This document shows, in pieces, positions 49,401-61,500 of a stretch of 64,000 nucleotides of DNA. The position numbers and the translations under genes are program-made. Each line of letters opens with the position of its first letter. Position 1 is the stretch's first letter. The notes beneath the pieces were generated by a model. That model had not been told where the DNA came from. It searched no databases and worked only from the letters and a program-made list of their open reading frames with translations. Origin of the DNA: Ascaris suum (taxonomy: Eukaryota; Nematoda; Chromadorea; Rhabditida; Ascarididae); assembly GCA_013433145.1 (NCBI GenBank), contig CM024172.1, positions 2,292,501-2,356,500 of the forward strand, in the 5' to 3' direction.

Positions 49401-52400
49401 GTTCTCCAGCATTGCTGAAGACGCAGTTGTTGCAGGTCGTACGCCGCATTACGGTGCATCAACGCCGGCTTATGAGGGAGGCCGTACTCCGATTCATTCT
49501 TCGTCGGCATGGGATCCTGCAGTGACGAACACTCCAGCACACCCAATGAACGACGATATACAGTATGACGAGCCAGATTCACCATTCAATGTGCCCACGC
49601 CAGGCTCCCTCAACCCACAAACTCCTGGTTACAATCCAGATACTCCAATGGGTATCACTTTATCGTCTTGACGTTTATTTTATCCAGATGAGCCGGAAAC
49701 ACTGCAAAATATATCATGTTATGAATCCACTTGGTTTATCCGATAGGTTCAAAGGAACGACAGCAGTGAAATTTCTTATAGTGTACAACTGCTGAAGGGT
49801 ATAGAGTTCCCTGCTTTGTAGGTGAAGTGACCATTCTGAGTTCTCGCTTGGAATTTCTTTTGAAGTTTATCTTGTATTTTATTACCCAATATATTTTGCT
49901 GTTAAGGGAGTTTTGGAAAGAATTATTCCTATCTCCGATTTCATTTCATCGGCCATTTCTCTGTAGAGAGCACCGGTCGAACAATGTGGTTGTCACTTAT
50001 TACCGATAATACAACAGTCTGTCCTTACAGCATGAATTTTTCGAGCAGTACGCAAGTTTTCCGCAGTGAACCGTTGATTTCGTGTTTAAAAATATGCCAC
50101 TCATCTCTTTCCTTTGCATGATGCTAGCGAGTGCTAGTGAAACTGTCAGTGATGGCCAAGGCCAAGCTGTCAGTGACGATAACCAGGGTTGTCTAAATCG
50201 GAATTGCTTCGCTTCGGAATTACCCGTCCTCTTAGATGGTAGTGTGTTCACATTCACATTAAAGTTCATCTTAGAATTCATATTGGAATTTCGTCAGTCA
50301 AATACTGCTCTAAAATGGTATATTTCGATTAAAGCAAGAATATCTGCGAAATTTTTCAAACCGGGTTTCAGCATTCCACATTTTGGACTTTACTGTTGCT
50401 TGGTTTTAAAAATTACTTTAGGTATGTCAAAGGGTTTATTTTTATCCAAATATTTTACTTTCAGGTCAGTCGTACACACCAATGACACCAGGTGGTATGT
50501 ATGCAGACTACACAGCACCGAGCCCGTATTCACGTTCAAACAATTACGACAGTGCGGCACCTTATTCGAGCGGTTCGTTGAGTTATTCACAGGGAAGGGC
50601 TGTGACATTAGTAGTATCCACTCAGCTCCCTAGCTTTTAGGTGACTAGCTTGCAGTCCCTCTGATTTGGACTTGATGGAAGAAAGTAAAAGCTTCTCTTA
50701 TTTGAACATATATTTGTTTCATCCATTTGAAACGGTACGAAGTGCTATTTCGTGATATTTCTTTGCAATAGGGAACTGGTATAAAGCACATATTTGTAAG
50801 ATGGTGCAAAGTGATGCGTCACTGGAAGCGATACTCCAAAATTACTCTTTTATAGCGTTTTATAAAATATTACTAACCAAATTTGGTATTCACTATCCTT
50901 GAGTATTTTTTCGGTGCAAAAAAATCAAACAAAAATCACATGCTTTTTTTCATTGCAATATCCTGCGACATAGGTTGAAGTTTGACGGAAATAGATGGAA
51001 AGTTCAATCTAGAGGGATTTTTATCGCTTGGATGATCGTTTGGATTCCATATTTATTTTCAGCGCAATCTTACACACCGGCAGGAGGAGCCCCAGCTGGA
51101 ATACGTAAGCTGTCTGTTCTGTTTTATTTTTCCACAACTGCCGACTGAATGAACCTGAAATGAAATTATCTGCGTCTTTAAAGCGACCTGTTGAGCTCTT
51201 TGTAATGTTGTTTCGAGAAAAGGGCGCAAGTGTCGTGAAATGGCATCCTATTGCGCTGAATTCTGTTGAGCCTTTGAGAGAATCTACTAGTAGCGTTGGT
51301 TGTTTATTATATTTAAAGGTTTCCACAGTAGATGAGTGCAAATCAAATACCTCAAGCTGGTTTTATCAGCGAAATCATTATGGCATTTGGTTTATCGGTA
51401 TAGGTAGTTTCTTTTTAATTGTAATGCAGACGATAGACGGAACAGTCGAGTCTCTAAGGATGAGGTGTTGTGGATCGTAGGCCAGTCCGATTGCAATTAC
51501 TACTTGGAATTTCATGTGTGTGACGTGGTCCATGTATCAGCACCATTCTCTTCCCACTCGCAGTTTTTTTTTTCATTTCTCTCTATAACTTTGCATTTTT
51601 GCTCAAATTTGTGATCAGATTGTAGACGTAGTAAGCCGTTTTCACTAAATCCTATTTTTTCAGCACAACATGTGCTTAACTCGGGTGAATGGTTAGCTGC
51701 TGATATGATTATACGATTCCGTGGCAATTATGAAGATGAGGAGTTGCGCGATCAAGAGGGTACTGTGAGGAGTGTCGATCTTGCGGTATGTTTCCTTGTT
51801 CATCGAATCTATTTCCGTTATAGCAGAAAATCTAGATTCCGAGAAAGAATCTTAATTGTTATGTTCATATTATTCTAACATTTTTTTTTCTAAAGTAAGA
51901 GACAGGTAGTAATATAGTAGAAAAGGAAAATAAATGATACGGGTTTCGCTTGATGTACTACAAATTCTATTCGTTTTTTTTTCCCGTCGCGTCGTTAATT
52001 TTATTTTACGCTGGATTTTTCAAAGTGGAAAGCAATAGTGCTGTATCAAGCGATCGTTGCGATACACCTGTGTCATATGCGTCGATTGCCGTCTGCAGGT
52101 TGTGCAATGCAATGTTTTTAGGAGGGTCGGTGCACCATTTATTCATTCGAACAGGATCGCGAAGTGCGTGCCTACTTCGATCAGATATTGCCCGTTAAAC
52201 CGCAGCAGGGAGATCGCGTATGTTTTTTGCATTTATTGTCTCGTCTAGTTTTAATTGCCACTGGCGTTCTGTTTCGTTCTTGATGATTGTGAATTTGTTT
52301 GGTTACTCCTTCATCGCAGCGTTTTCGATTCCATTCCTATGACACTTGTTCCAATCGGTGTATCGCAGTTTGTTTCCCTGCTACTGTCATATTCTGAGCT

Positions 52401-52872
52401 TTTTTCCTTCCTTGTTTTCTTTAGAAGAAACTTCTGTTGTGGCTGTCCGCAATTAAGATACCCCTAAGTAAGCGGTATACTGTAGGTGTTTGCAAAGTAC
52501 TCTCAAATGAGTGTATTATGTGCTCTGGTGGGTGAAATATTTACCTTCTGAAGTTTGAGAGGCTCTGGTTTTTTTTTACCTTCTGAAAGATTTGGTTGTT
52601 AAGGGTCGTAGTGACTTTGGCTGAAGCAGATATTTATCATATTCATTTGTAATATTGATAAAGTGATGCGTTTATTGATGTAATCCTTGATAGTAGCGTA
52701 GTAATTGTTTAAGAAATAAGCCATTTTTCAGGTGAAGGTAATTCATGGAGACGACAACGGTGTGATCGGAACATTGGTATCGGTTGATGGCACTGAAGCA
52801 GTTATCAAAACGGACAGCAATGATATTGTCCTAAGTCATATCGAGTCGTTGTGTCGCATGGAAAACTTGTAA
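38285..52872 (+). CDS. spt-5: Transcription elongation factor SPT5, complete, 24 exons
   Basis: SPT5 is the large subunit of DSIF (SPT4-SPT5). It binds RNA polymerase II in the nucleus and controls pausing and elongation. Exons: 38285-38347, 39042-39140, 39911-40027, 40294-40481, 40656-40887, 41381-41626, 41833-41925, 42160-42227, 42685-42799, 43181-43256, 43974-44125, 44972-45127, 45759-45926, 46451-46576, 46904-47060, 47219-47356, 48052-48245, 48750-48990, 49436-49651, 50465-50572, 51063-51104, 51664-51785, 52122-52217, 52732-52872. All junctions keep phase and total 3,354 bases (1,117 aa plus stop), close to animal SPT5 lengths. The order is acidic N-terminus (1-145), NGN (about 203-295), KOW domains (about 296-815), TP-rich repeats (about 820-1000) and terminal KOW (1072-1115). 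Diagnostic strings include [19 protein letters not shown] and [14 protein letters not shown]. The acceptor of exon 14 (gcgttgaag) is the weakest. Confidence 0.95.
40656..41626 (+). other. SPT5 exons 5-6: NGN domain and start of KOW1
   Basis: Exon 5 ends with an alpha/beta strand set ([15 protein letters not shown], then [10 protein letters not shown]). Exon 6 continues with [25 protein letters not shown] and [14 protein letters not shown]. This is the NusG N-terminal domain that pairs with SPT4 and the polymerase clamp. The intron at 40888-41380 splits the domain in phase 0. The end of exon 6 begins KOW1 ([19 protein letters not shown]). Confidence 0.92.
43784..43873. other. Pyrimidine-rich tract in SPT5 intron 10
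   Basis: About 90 bases that are almost entirely C and T on the plus strand, with only scattered A or G. It is inside the intron at 43257-43973 but about 100 bases before the acceptor, so it is longer and more distant than a normal polypyrimidine tract. Confidence 0.8.
45201..45296. repeat. 33-base tandem repeat, three copies, in SPT5 intron 12
   Basis: The unit starts agcaggtcatttggtcctc and ends tttggttaat. Copies are at 45201-45233, 45234-45266 and 45267-45296, essentially identical, so the expansion is recent. It lies in the intron between exons 12 and 13. Confidence 0.93.
48750..51104 (+). other. SPT5 exons 18-21: TP-rich C-terminal repeat region
   Basis: After the end of the KOW at [13 protein letters not shown], the chain holds about ten R/K/Q/S-TP repeats of the types RTPMY, QTPMY, QTPMH and RTPHY, spaced 6-10 residues. 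A looser Pro/Tyr-rich part follows ([28 protein letters not shown]). In animals these TP sites are phosphorylated by P-TEFb (CDK9), turning DSIF from a pausing to an elongation factor. The intron at 48991-49435 sits within the repeats. Confidence 0.9.
51664..52872 (+). other. SPT5 exons 22-24: C-terminal KOW region
   Basis: Exon 22 encodes [10 protein letters not shown] and QEGTVRSVD. Exon 23, entered at the tttttag acceptor ending at 52121, encodes [19 protein letters not shown]. Exon 24 encodes [20 protein letters not shown] and ends RMENL with TAA. These align with the last KOW and the tail of animal SPT5. An alternative acceptor slightly upstream (gtctgcag at 52098) would put the exon in the wrong frame. 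Confidence 0.9.
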
Positions 52873-53484
52873 TTTAACGTTGTTGATGCATTCTAATTTT
52901 TATCTTCTCAAGTGATGGTCGTTATTTTAAGCGTTCAGGTTGGCCTCACAGTTCTAACTTGCATGTTTCCATATTTTGCGGGCGATTGATGGTTGGTGTT
53001 CGTGGTTTCGCTTGATGACGGGAATGTATTTCTGGAGCATTATACAACAGCTGATGTGCTGCATCGGTCGTTATCTCCGGTTGCAAGCTTGAAACACGTG
53101 AGAAAGACTACGATGAATCTGGATCTTTCACCGATGTTTCAAGGCGGTTTTGATGTCAGAAGGTAGGAGTGTTGGCTAAGAACGGAAAGGTCTGACATAT
53201 AAGGAAGGGCACACATTTTTCTCCCAGTCATATTTGAGGGAACAGTAAGGACGGAGTCCTCGCGGAACTCTCACACAAAAGGCTTGTCAGACAAGTTTTC
53301 TCTCTGTTTCTCTATCTGCGCCATTTTCTTGTTAGTGGCTTTGTGATGGCCACCTAACTGCTGTCTAGACCTGTGTTGGTCGTTTTATCTGAATTCGGAT
53401 TTACAACGTTTGCATCGTCCCCTTCCGAGCTTTTTATTCTGGTATTTGGAAGGTGGTTATTTCCAAACTGTGTATTTAACGTCT

Positions 53485-53909
53485 ATGATGTCAAACAATA
53501 AACATGCCAATGGAAACTGCCATCTTGCGCTGCATCGGTTGTATGAAATCGGGGAATCCGGGTACAGGAAGTCCGAGTTGGCTGGTCTTGCGGACTGTTT
53601 TGTGCATATGGACGATGCAGATAGCAGAAAACAGTCCGCTACTGAAGTCCGCTAGGAAGCAATCGTTTTTCAAGTGCTGCCTGTTGCAAAGCCCGATCCG
53701 GTCGCTTATGCATGATTTTTTCTCTTCTTTTTCTTATGCATATTTTTGAACACTTCCAATCTTGTATCCCTGTGGAGGTCACCTTAGCATCGAGTAGGAG
53801 ATCGCTGCCACCACCAGATCGAGAAATTCATCGGCTCAGTGAGCCCTTAAGTGTGCCGCCGGGCAAAAAACAAGCCTACGCAGATGAACGAGTGCCAACA
53901 TTGATGTAG
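53485..53909 (+). CDS. Possible small two-exon gene downstream of SPT5
   Basis: The product is not recognised. A plus-strand frame from ATG at 53485 to 53646 reads SNNKHANGNCHLALHRLYE, then ESGYRKSELAGLADCF, to SATE. A weak donor GTCCGC in phase 0 joins an acceptor (ctgtggag) to 53778-53909, which reads SRRSLPPPDREIHRL, then VPPGKKQAYADERVPTLM and stop. The predicted protein is 97 residues, soluble and charged. The frame is open further upstream, to about 53455, so an earlier exon is possible. One such exon near 53116 starts ATG and reads MNLDLSPMFQGG. The region has more G+C than its flanks. It lies about 600 bases after the SPT5 stop on the same strand, so co-transcription is possible. An AATAAA at about 53496 means part of it could instead be SPT5 3' UTR. 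Confidence 0.4.
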
Positions 53910-55526
53910 TAGGCTTACAAGGGTGCTAGTGGAGAGCCTTCCGAGGTGTTCCTTCCAAATGACGCAATGCCGTAGATGCTTACTGAGATCTCGACAGTAA
54001 CCAATTACACGGTAGCGAGCGTTGAAGGAGGCCACCAAAAGCCCAAAGACAGCCAATGAACCGCTCAACGGTCTTCCAACTGGATCGATTCCCTCGGCAA
54101 AGAACATAGGAAAAGATATCCGTTTGGAGATCGGTTACAACCATTAGGTTTTCATGTCGGATCACTCCTTCAAAACTTACTGGCATCAATAACGCAGCTC
54201 ACTGCTGATCACATCGTTAGCTTACCTTACTACTCGTGCAAACATAAAAGGCCAACTGTGTAATTTCATTTGCGTTTTAAGGACATTTCGACGACTGATG
54301 AGTGAGATACGTAGATAAAACAAAATGAGGATCAAATGTGGACAGGTAGGTAGTGAAATACAAGGGAACTGCGAAATCCATAGAAATAAATGTGAGTTGG
54401 ATATGGACAAATGCGTGGACGAATTACATAAAATCTGAATAGCGCTTTCTCTTTCGAGAGACACATGCATTCTTGCTCTATTATTGCCGCATCAAACACA
54501 CTCCCTTCCATCTCCTTTCTCCCGAGTTATTCCCTCGACTGTTATGCCTCTGATTCAATTCACCATGAAAATTGCAGCAAACACGTGGTTATCGACATTA
54601 TGGAAAAAAAAGATCGCTGTGGGAAAAATACTACCATAAAAGCATGCTGCGGCAATAGTGAGCAGGAGGCGCGAAGGTAATATGAGAGACGTACAGCTCA
54701 GTAAGCGCAAAACAATTACCAATAAGCTACAAAAATAAACAGATAAGGCCGACGTTAACTGCCATATTGGATGAAGAAGACTGAGAATAAACCACTTGAA
54801 TATATAAATCATATACAACTTCTTACAGTAAGCTGGAATGAGTTCCGCTCAGCCATTGCAAGTTGTTGAGGTGTTCCCATGTAAAACTTCGGCAGAACCT
54901 TTAGGTCTCATTCAGCTTCGGTTTCGTTTCTTCACGTAACGTTTGCCTAAAGCGATTGTTTTGGCATAAGGTCAAATAAGGACCAACCACTAAACAAAAG
55001 CTTCAACTATTGCATAGTATTGTCTATGGCATATCTCACTGGTTTTTTTGGTTCGTCATATCATTAGCAAATATTAGATGCCTAATTAGTTACTACATTC
55101 AGAGCTAAACTGGCGCTAATTTGCCCATTTATACTTCACAAAACTCGCAACATTCCAGAAAGTTTCCAGTTCTTTTGAAGATAATTGCTGGGAAAATTTT
55201 TGCCACAACTCTCTCCCTCTCTCTCTCCCTCAACGACACCACTAAACATTAAACAATTGTTTTGACTGAGCCTGACTACTGATTTCCTGTAGCCATCTGC
55301 TAAGATCAGTGCGCGTGATAAAGAACATTGTTCAGCAAACACGCCTTCCATCCCACTGGTCGCTTTCTATTCATGACTCCATGCATCTCTTTGAAGTAGT
55401 GTGATTCATTTCTGTCATGGTAGTGAGCTCAGGATAAGCGATATCTGTGAAATAGGAACTGAAAGCAGACATCATAAGAAAAGAACAATCAGTGCAATCA
55501 CTGGAGGACTCCATATGTTTTGTTTT
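53910..55526. other. Region between convergent genes
   Basis: The first 340 bases (to about 54250) are G+C-richer and partly open on both strands, but no protein is recognised. One splice-bounded plus-strand candidate exon at 54578-54676 is listed separately. The remainder to 55526 shows nothing supportable and should contain the 3' UTR of the minus-strand NuSAP-like gene. Confidence 0.4.
54578..54676 (+). CDS. Possible orphan exon (plus strand)
   Basis: An acceptor (gaaaattgcag) precedes 99 bases open in one frame only (KHVVIDIMEKKDRCGKN, then CCGNSEQEARR), followed by a strong donor GTAATA. The peptide is charged and Cys-containing. No partner exon was identified, and the other two frames have stops. 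It could belong to a gene continuing from 53909 or be chance. Confidence 0.2.
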
Positions 55527-58500
55527 TTAATACCTGGAAGGAGGTAATCCGGTGATGGGCTTCACGATCCCGCTTTTCATTGCCTCCTCGAACTGCCTTT
55601 GACTCATTTGTGTGGTATCAACGAATGCAGGAATATGCTTATGTGGTGTGTAGCTGACGTTACCGCTCGACGTCGGTTTATCTTCGCTATCTCTCAATGC
55701 AACTAAAAACAAAAATGTATATACGGCAGCGTTATAACAATCGGAGAAGTGCTTGCATTAGCCGACATCATCCGATGTGAACTTAATTTTGCAACATCCA
55801 AGGTACCTCTTATGTCCTTCAAAATCAATTCTGCCGTGGTGCGAACAAGAAAATAATGTTCGTATCGAAAAAAAGAAAGCTGTAAAATGCTGCCGACTTA
55901 GAGAATTTTAATCAGTGATCACTCGATATTTGAGATAAGCTTAGGAACCCAACGGCAGATTATTCTCAAGCAAATGCTTGATGGAAACAAAATACGAACC
56001 AAAAAAATGACAACTTAAGTTACAGAATAGGAGAAAAATGCCGTACTTCATAACAAGTCGACTATAAAGAGCGTAAAGGAAAGCAATGAGAGTGACAACC
56101 GTGCAGCACAACGAAGATTTCGTGGCCGCATTTCTCATCAAAAAATAGGAGAATACGGTTTACCCGCTTTCGGAGTAGCGAGTCTCTGAAGTCGTTTTGA
56201 AAATTTCGACTCGTTTCGAGGAGTTGCGTATCTCATCGAATGACGCTTTTCCTCGGCAAGTTGCTTCGTTAGCGCCTTCACGCCCATCTAATGCAACCAA
56301 AAGTCACAAACAAGATTTTAAAAAACCTGAGGCCGGAAATTCGGGAAGTAACAAACATTGAAAAACCAGCTATCGCTAGAGGCAACAATTAAATAAACTG
56401 CACAACACTTATCCCAAAATAGCAGTTCGCAATTACAAGACCTCCTATGCAACAGCAATACGCCAAAAGGCACCTAAATTGAAAAGTTTGACGTGAGAAA
56501 GAAAATTGGAAGTTACAATCTCTTGTAAGGTAAAAAATAGCAAGAAAAAGGCGAAAACTGAACGGCATTAACATCAGAGAAACAATGAAGAAGATGCGAT
56601 ACCTTTAAATGTGGGAGACGAGTTGGATGGCGCGCAGGAGCACCCAAGGAAACGCCGCGATAAGATGGAGGCACTCCAAATTGTCCTTTAGGATATGATT
56701 TCGCCGCCTCATCCGTATTGTGTCTACCGAACGTGAAGGATGTCGATGAAGTGCTTGCATTCGCCAATGCCGAGAAATCGAACCTGTAAAGTTCAAGTCT
56801 TTAAGTGCAAGCTTAAAGCTCAAGTCCTTAAGAGCAGACTCAAGTTCCGGTTGTGTATTCATAACAAAAGCAAGAAACACTTAAATCGATAATGAAATAA
56901 TCTAAAATTCCTATTCATCTCCATCATTGCATTCAAACAACTTCAAGGAGGTAGATCCATATCCACTCAGGCAATCCTGAATTTACTTCAAATCCTAAAG
57001 CATTTGCTAAGAAATTCTGTAACAACTATTATAAAAAATATCTTTAATCAAGTTTCGATGCATATTTAACACCAATAACGCAGTAGAAACAAACAAATAA
57101 AAATCCACTCATGGGAGAATAAAATTACAAATGAACAAATAACAACGTATATGCGATGAAATAGAAGTAATCATATACCTTTGAAAACGTGCCTTTTTAT
57201 CGCTTTGTACACATGTCTCTGAATTATCCTTATTTTTCGAAAGTCTCTGAAATATATCCTCATAAATCACTTCTCTCAAAGTTAAAGCACTTCAAAATAT
57301 ACAAGTGACTGATATCTTGTCAAGTCCAATACGTGGGTTTGCAAAGGAGAAATATAAGCCTATGACAATGTAGAAAAACACGGATTTCTCTTTCTTTTGA
57401 AAAATTTTGTTCCTCCTATATGAAAATTCCGAAATTTAAAGAAGAGCTGCCAAAAAATTGCCACAAACCAACAACGACAATCTCCGAAGTGAGAAAAGTG
57501 CAACAGAACCTGAAAGATGGATGGCACTTGCGACTGATGCTTTAGATAACGTTGCTTTATGCGTTCGGCGTGCTCCTGTAGATTCGGTCCTTGCTCCCAA
57601 AATTTTTTGTGTTGAGCGGCGAAACGGGCTTGTACTGCAATGAAGAACCTTCGATCTATTTACACGACTCCATTGCCATTAAAAAACTAGCAGTGCCTTG
57701 CACAAAGCAATAACGAAACAAGCAATTTTTTAAGCTCCTGCAAAGAATTCTTACTGGATAACAATTCCACTAATCTGCGAAAAACAGTTGGTGAGAAGAA
57801 AACAGGCAATATCCTGTTCTATGATTCCATATGGAGGAATATGAATAGACACCTTGATAATACTAAGGGTATCCTAGCATCCCCGAAGAATGAAGGACAA
57901 TTTGCAAGTCGCTTTCCCATATACCTCGTACAAACTTTCAACCCAATTAATTCAATTCTTTCATGAAACATATCATCGCCTGACAAAATTGAGAAATTCC
58001 TTTTAAAAAAATCTTCAAACCATCGAATCACAAACGTTTCATTCTTGCTAGCACGAATATATTAGCAGAAAGCTTCACATCTAAGTGATGCAATTTATGG
58101 AAGTGCGGAAAGTCGATGCTACCAACTTTCTGGCGCATATGTCGCTTAGAAACAAAGCCATTGCAGCATCTGCAATACGATGCGATCACATTGAGAGTAG
58201 TTAAAAAGATTCAGTTCATTGCAATTTTGCATTCATTGTCTTTTTCTTTTGATGTGAATAACCGTCGTCACATATATCTCCTTGAAATTATCGGAATTAT
58301 AAGAACTCTGAACGAAACCACTGGGCAGAAACGGAAAAATTGCTAGCCGGCTACTGGATTTTGTATGGCGAATATGAAATCGACGAAGAAAAACTAACTC
58401 GACGATGGAAAATGAGTAGGTTTCGTCTCCTCGGCAATGCCTCGTTGGATAGTCACTTTTTGTGATGCCATTTTCTCACTTTCTCGGAAATAATCCGATG

Positions 58501-61500
58501 ATGCTTTTAGATTCTTCTCAACCGACGTCACTTTTTGCTGTACTACCTCTTGTACCGTTTCGACATCAATATCACTATCATCTTCTTTCGATTCCACTGA
58601 CAACTGATGCTTCTCTTCTACATCAATTGCACTTTCCTTATTGCTCTTGTCTTTCTCTAGTAGCCTTTCTTTGTTTGACTCTTCTTCTCTCATTAACAAA
58701 TATTCCCGATCACCCCCCACATTTTGCTCACGATTCAAAATTTCCTGTCTCTCAATTGTTTCCCCCCTCTCAAAGGCCATCTCCGGCACATCGCTGCCGA
58801 TAGGAGCTTTTTCAATTTCTTCAGCTTTAAACGAACAGGCTGCGTCTTTGTCTTCAACAACCACATCATCGATATTGTCGGTTAGACGATGGTCGTCTTC
58901 GTCATCGCATATCCATTGCTCGTTCACTACGTGACCTTCTAGATCCGGCTCATTATGGCCTTAAAAATTCCAGTGAGTACCTTCTGACTCCAGATTGCTC
59001 CAAAAACAAAAAATGCCATAAAGTTCCCATGGAAATTATCCCCCCTCTCTCCATATTTTCTTTAGAGCTATTTAGCTCAGCACTTCATAACACTTCATCA
59101 ACTATTGCTTTACAAGAAATATCAAACGACACAACATGTTCTCTAACCATAAATCTTCTCCTATTGTCCATTTTTTTCCTTATGAATTTGCACGAAGTGA
59201 ACGTTGACTAGCATTCTCGACAGTGTGAAGTGCGTTAATTGTGCCGACAGTGTGAAATGCGTTACCCCCGATACTATGCCATAAAGCTTTAATGATTATA
59301 GTGTGAAAATATGGCAAATCGAGTCGTAAAGAGATCAGCAGTTTGAATGCAATAAATATCCCCTTATATAAACGTTGTATAAATCATGTCACAATGATTC
59401 TAAAAAATACGAACGAACCATCATCTGGATGCTGCTCATCGCCTTGTCCACTCATAAAATTCGTCATTCGTGAGCGTACCTCATTCATCAGCCTTTCACG
59501 AACATCTTGCGCAATACGCAGATCATCTTAAAAATGCATTCGGTATATCCGATTTATGTACAACACATCTGATAAAAATGTTACTGTTTCCTTTAAGGGT
59601 TGTGTGAAATAGATGAAGTAATTTATCCGGATTCTGTTGACTCATAAAACCCGAACTAGTACTGCAGCTATATATGCTTACGAACTAATGTGTCGTCAAA
59701 CAGTTTTCGTATTGGTGTGAATTTTTGTGAAATTTACTTCATCACCCGCATTCCAAAGTTTTAAAAAACCATCAATTAAAGTGACAATAACTCTTGAGAT
59801 CTGAGTTTTTTTCGATCATCGAATTTCAGTAATTATTATAATCAAAATATACTAACCAATCTTATTAACAAAGTACACATACCAATATCGGATGTAGGTG
59901 GACTCGATTTGCGTTGTGAGGTTTCACCACGTTCCTCGATAACTGGACTGTTAAGATGAACGCATAAATTTGCGGGAATTGTGAGACATCCACTGTAGTT
60001 TGCAGGATTAGACGATTCAACCAACTGCAAAATTACCTCAACAATTACGCCACTTTAGATACGCTTTTCCAATTTTTATAAATTAAATGCTAAAAGCAAG
60101 AAATACTTCTTGTTATCTGAATTCGTAAAGAGTTACTAATATATCTGCTATTGGCTAAACGATATTTCGAAGTTATAATTCGGCTGCTCAAATAACCATT
60201 TCAATGCGTATCCACAAGCCTAAATATCTACCATTACAAGTTGTTGTATTTATGGATGACGCGAAATACTCTATGAATTTATTTTAACATTTAATTGAGT
60301 CGATTCGATAGCTGAATAGCCTTGCCTAATTAACTGAGAACAAAGGCATACACTTAAATTGAGGCCAGGAGATCGGAATTAGACTATTTATACAAACATT
60401 ACAACTTGAAAGCTAAGGGATTAAAAATGAGAAAATTATGATGTTTGCCATGTCTTTATCGACTTCTTCCATTTCATCCACTTTCTCCTTTTCGACTACA
60501 ATTGATTCAGTTTCGTCATTTACGACTTCATCGAATTGCATCGGTTGCATCCTGTTATGCTAAAAACAAAATTAAATTATCAACTGAAAATACCAATACA
60601 ATTTAAGTGTTAAAGTACGATCGAGCGCCGAAAATTCGTTATTGAAGAAAGCCAAGTCGCTCTATGTCCGTTCGCCTGTGCTTTTTTTTCCTAAATTCTT
60701 CATCAATTTCCATTCAGATGAAAAATAAGCCTAGTGAAGTTAAATCCTTGGCCAATTCCCATTTATGTAGATGAAAAAATAAATAGAAAAAAAAAACTTG
60801 TTCAGTTTTTCCACCACCGTCGGTAATTAAGATGGGTGCCCACAGCTGCTACAGTCCATCGTTCATAATCCCCTTTTCCGTAGCTCTTCCCCCTCGAATG
60901 TGAAACCGTCCTCGAAAATTGCGAACGCTAATATGACTTGATGTTCATGAACAGGGAGATGCGGTTCACTTGCAGACATCAAAAATTATGAAAATACTTA
61001 ATCGGTGGTCGCTTAAATTGGGAGCTTTTCACTAAAAATTCGAGCATCGAATAACATAAAAAAACATAACGAGGAAAAAGACCACAGAAACTGAAAATGC
61101 GAATAATTTTCTAGGGGCAGAAATAACGATGACATCGACCCTGAACAACAACTGAGGAAATTTGTTGTCAAAAAAAAAAACAATTTACTTTCAATGTTCG
61201 AAAGACTCATAATAAACTGAACATCAGAAAAGGCAATGAGCCTTACTTCTTCAGTAAGATTATCGCAAACGTCGATTTCGCCAATCACTTCGCTCTCTTC
61301 GAGTTCCCTCATTCGCATCTCACATAGCTTAAAAATATTTTATGAGCCATTCTATAATCCGTATTGCTTTGCACACATAAACTTTGTCGAATGAAAAAAA
61401 ATCGGCATACTACTATTCTAAAATACAACGTAAGTAAATATCCTCAGCGAAGAAAGAGAAGTACCCATTGAACTCAAAAAACACTTTCATGCCGGAAATG

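Noticed and set aside
58462..58934. Plus-strand open frames (113 and 97 codons)
   Set aside because: Antisense shadows of the acidic NuSAP-like exon.
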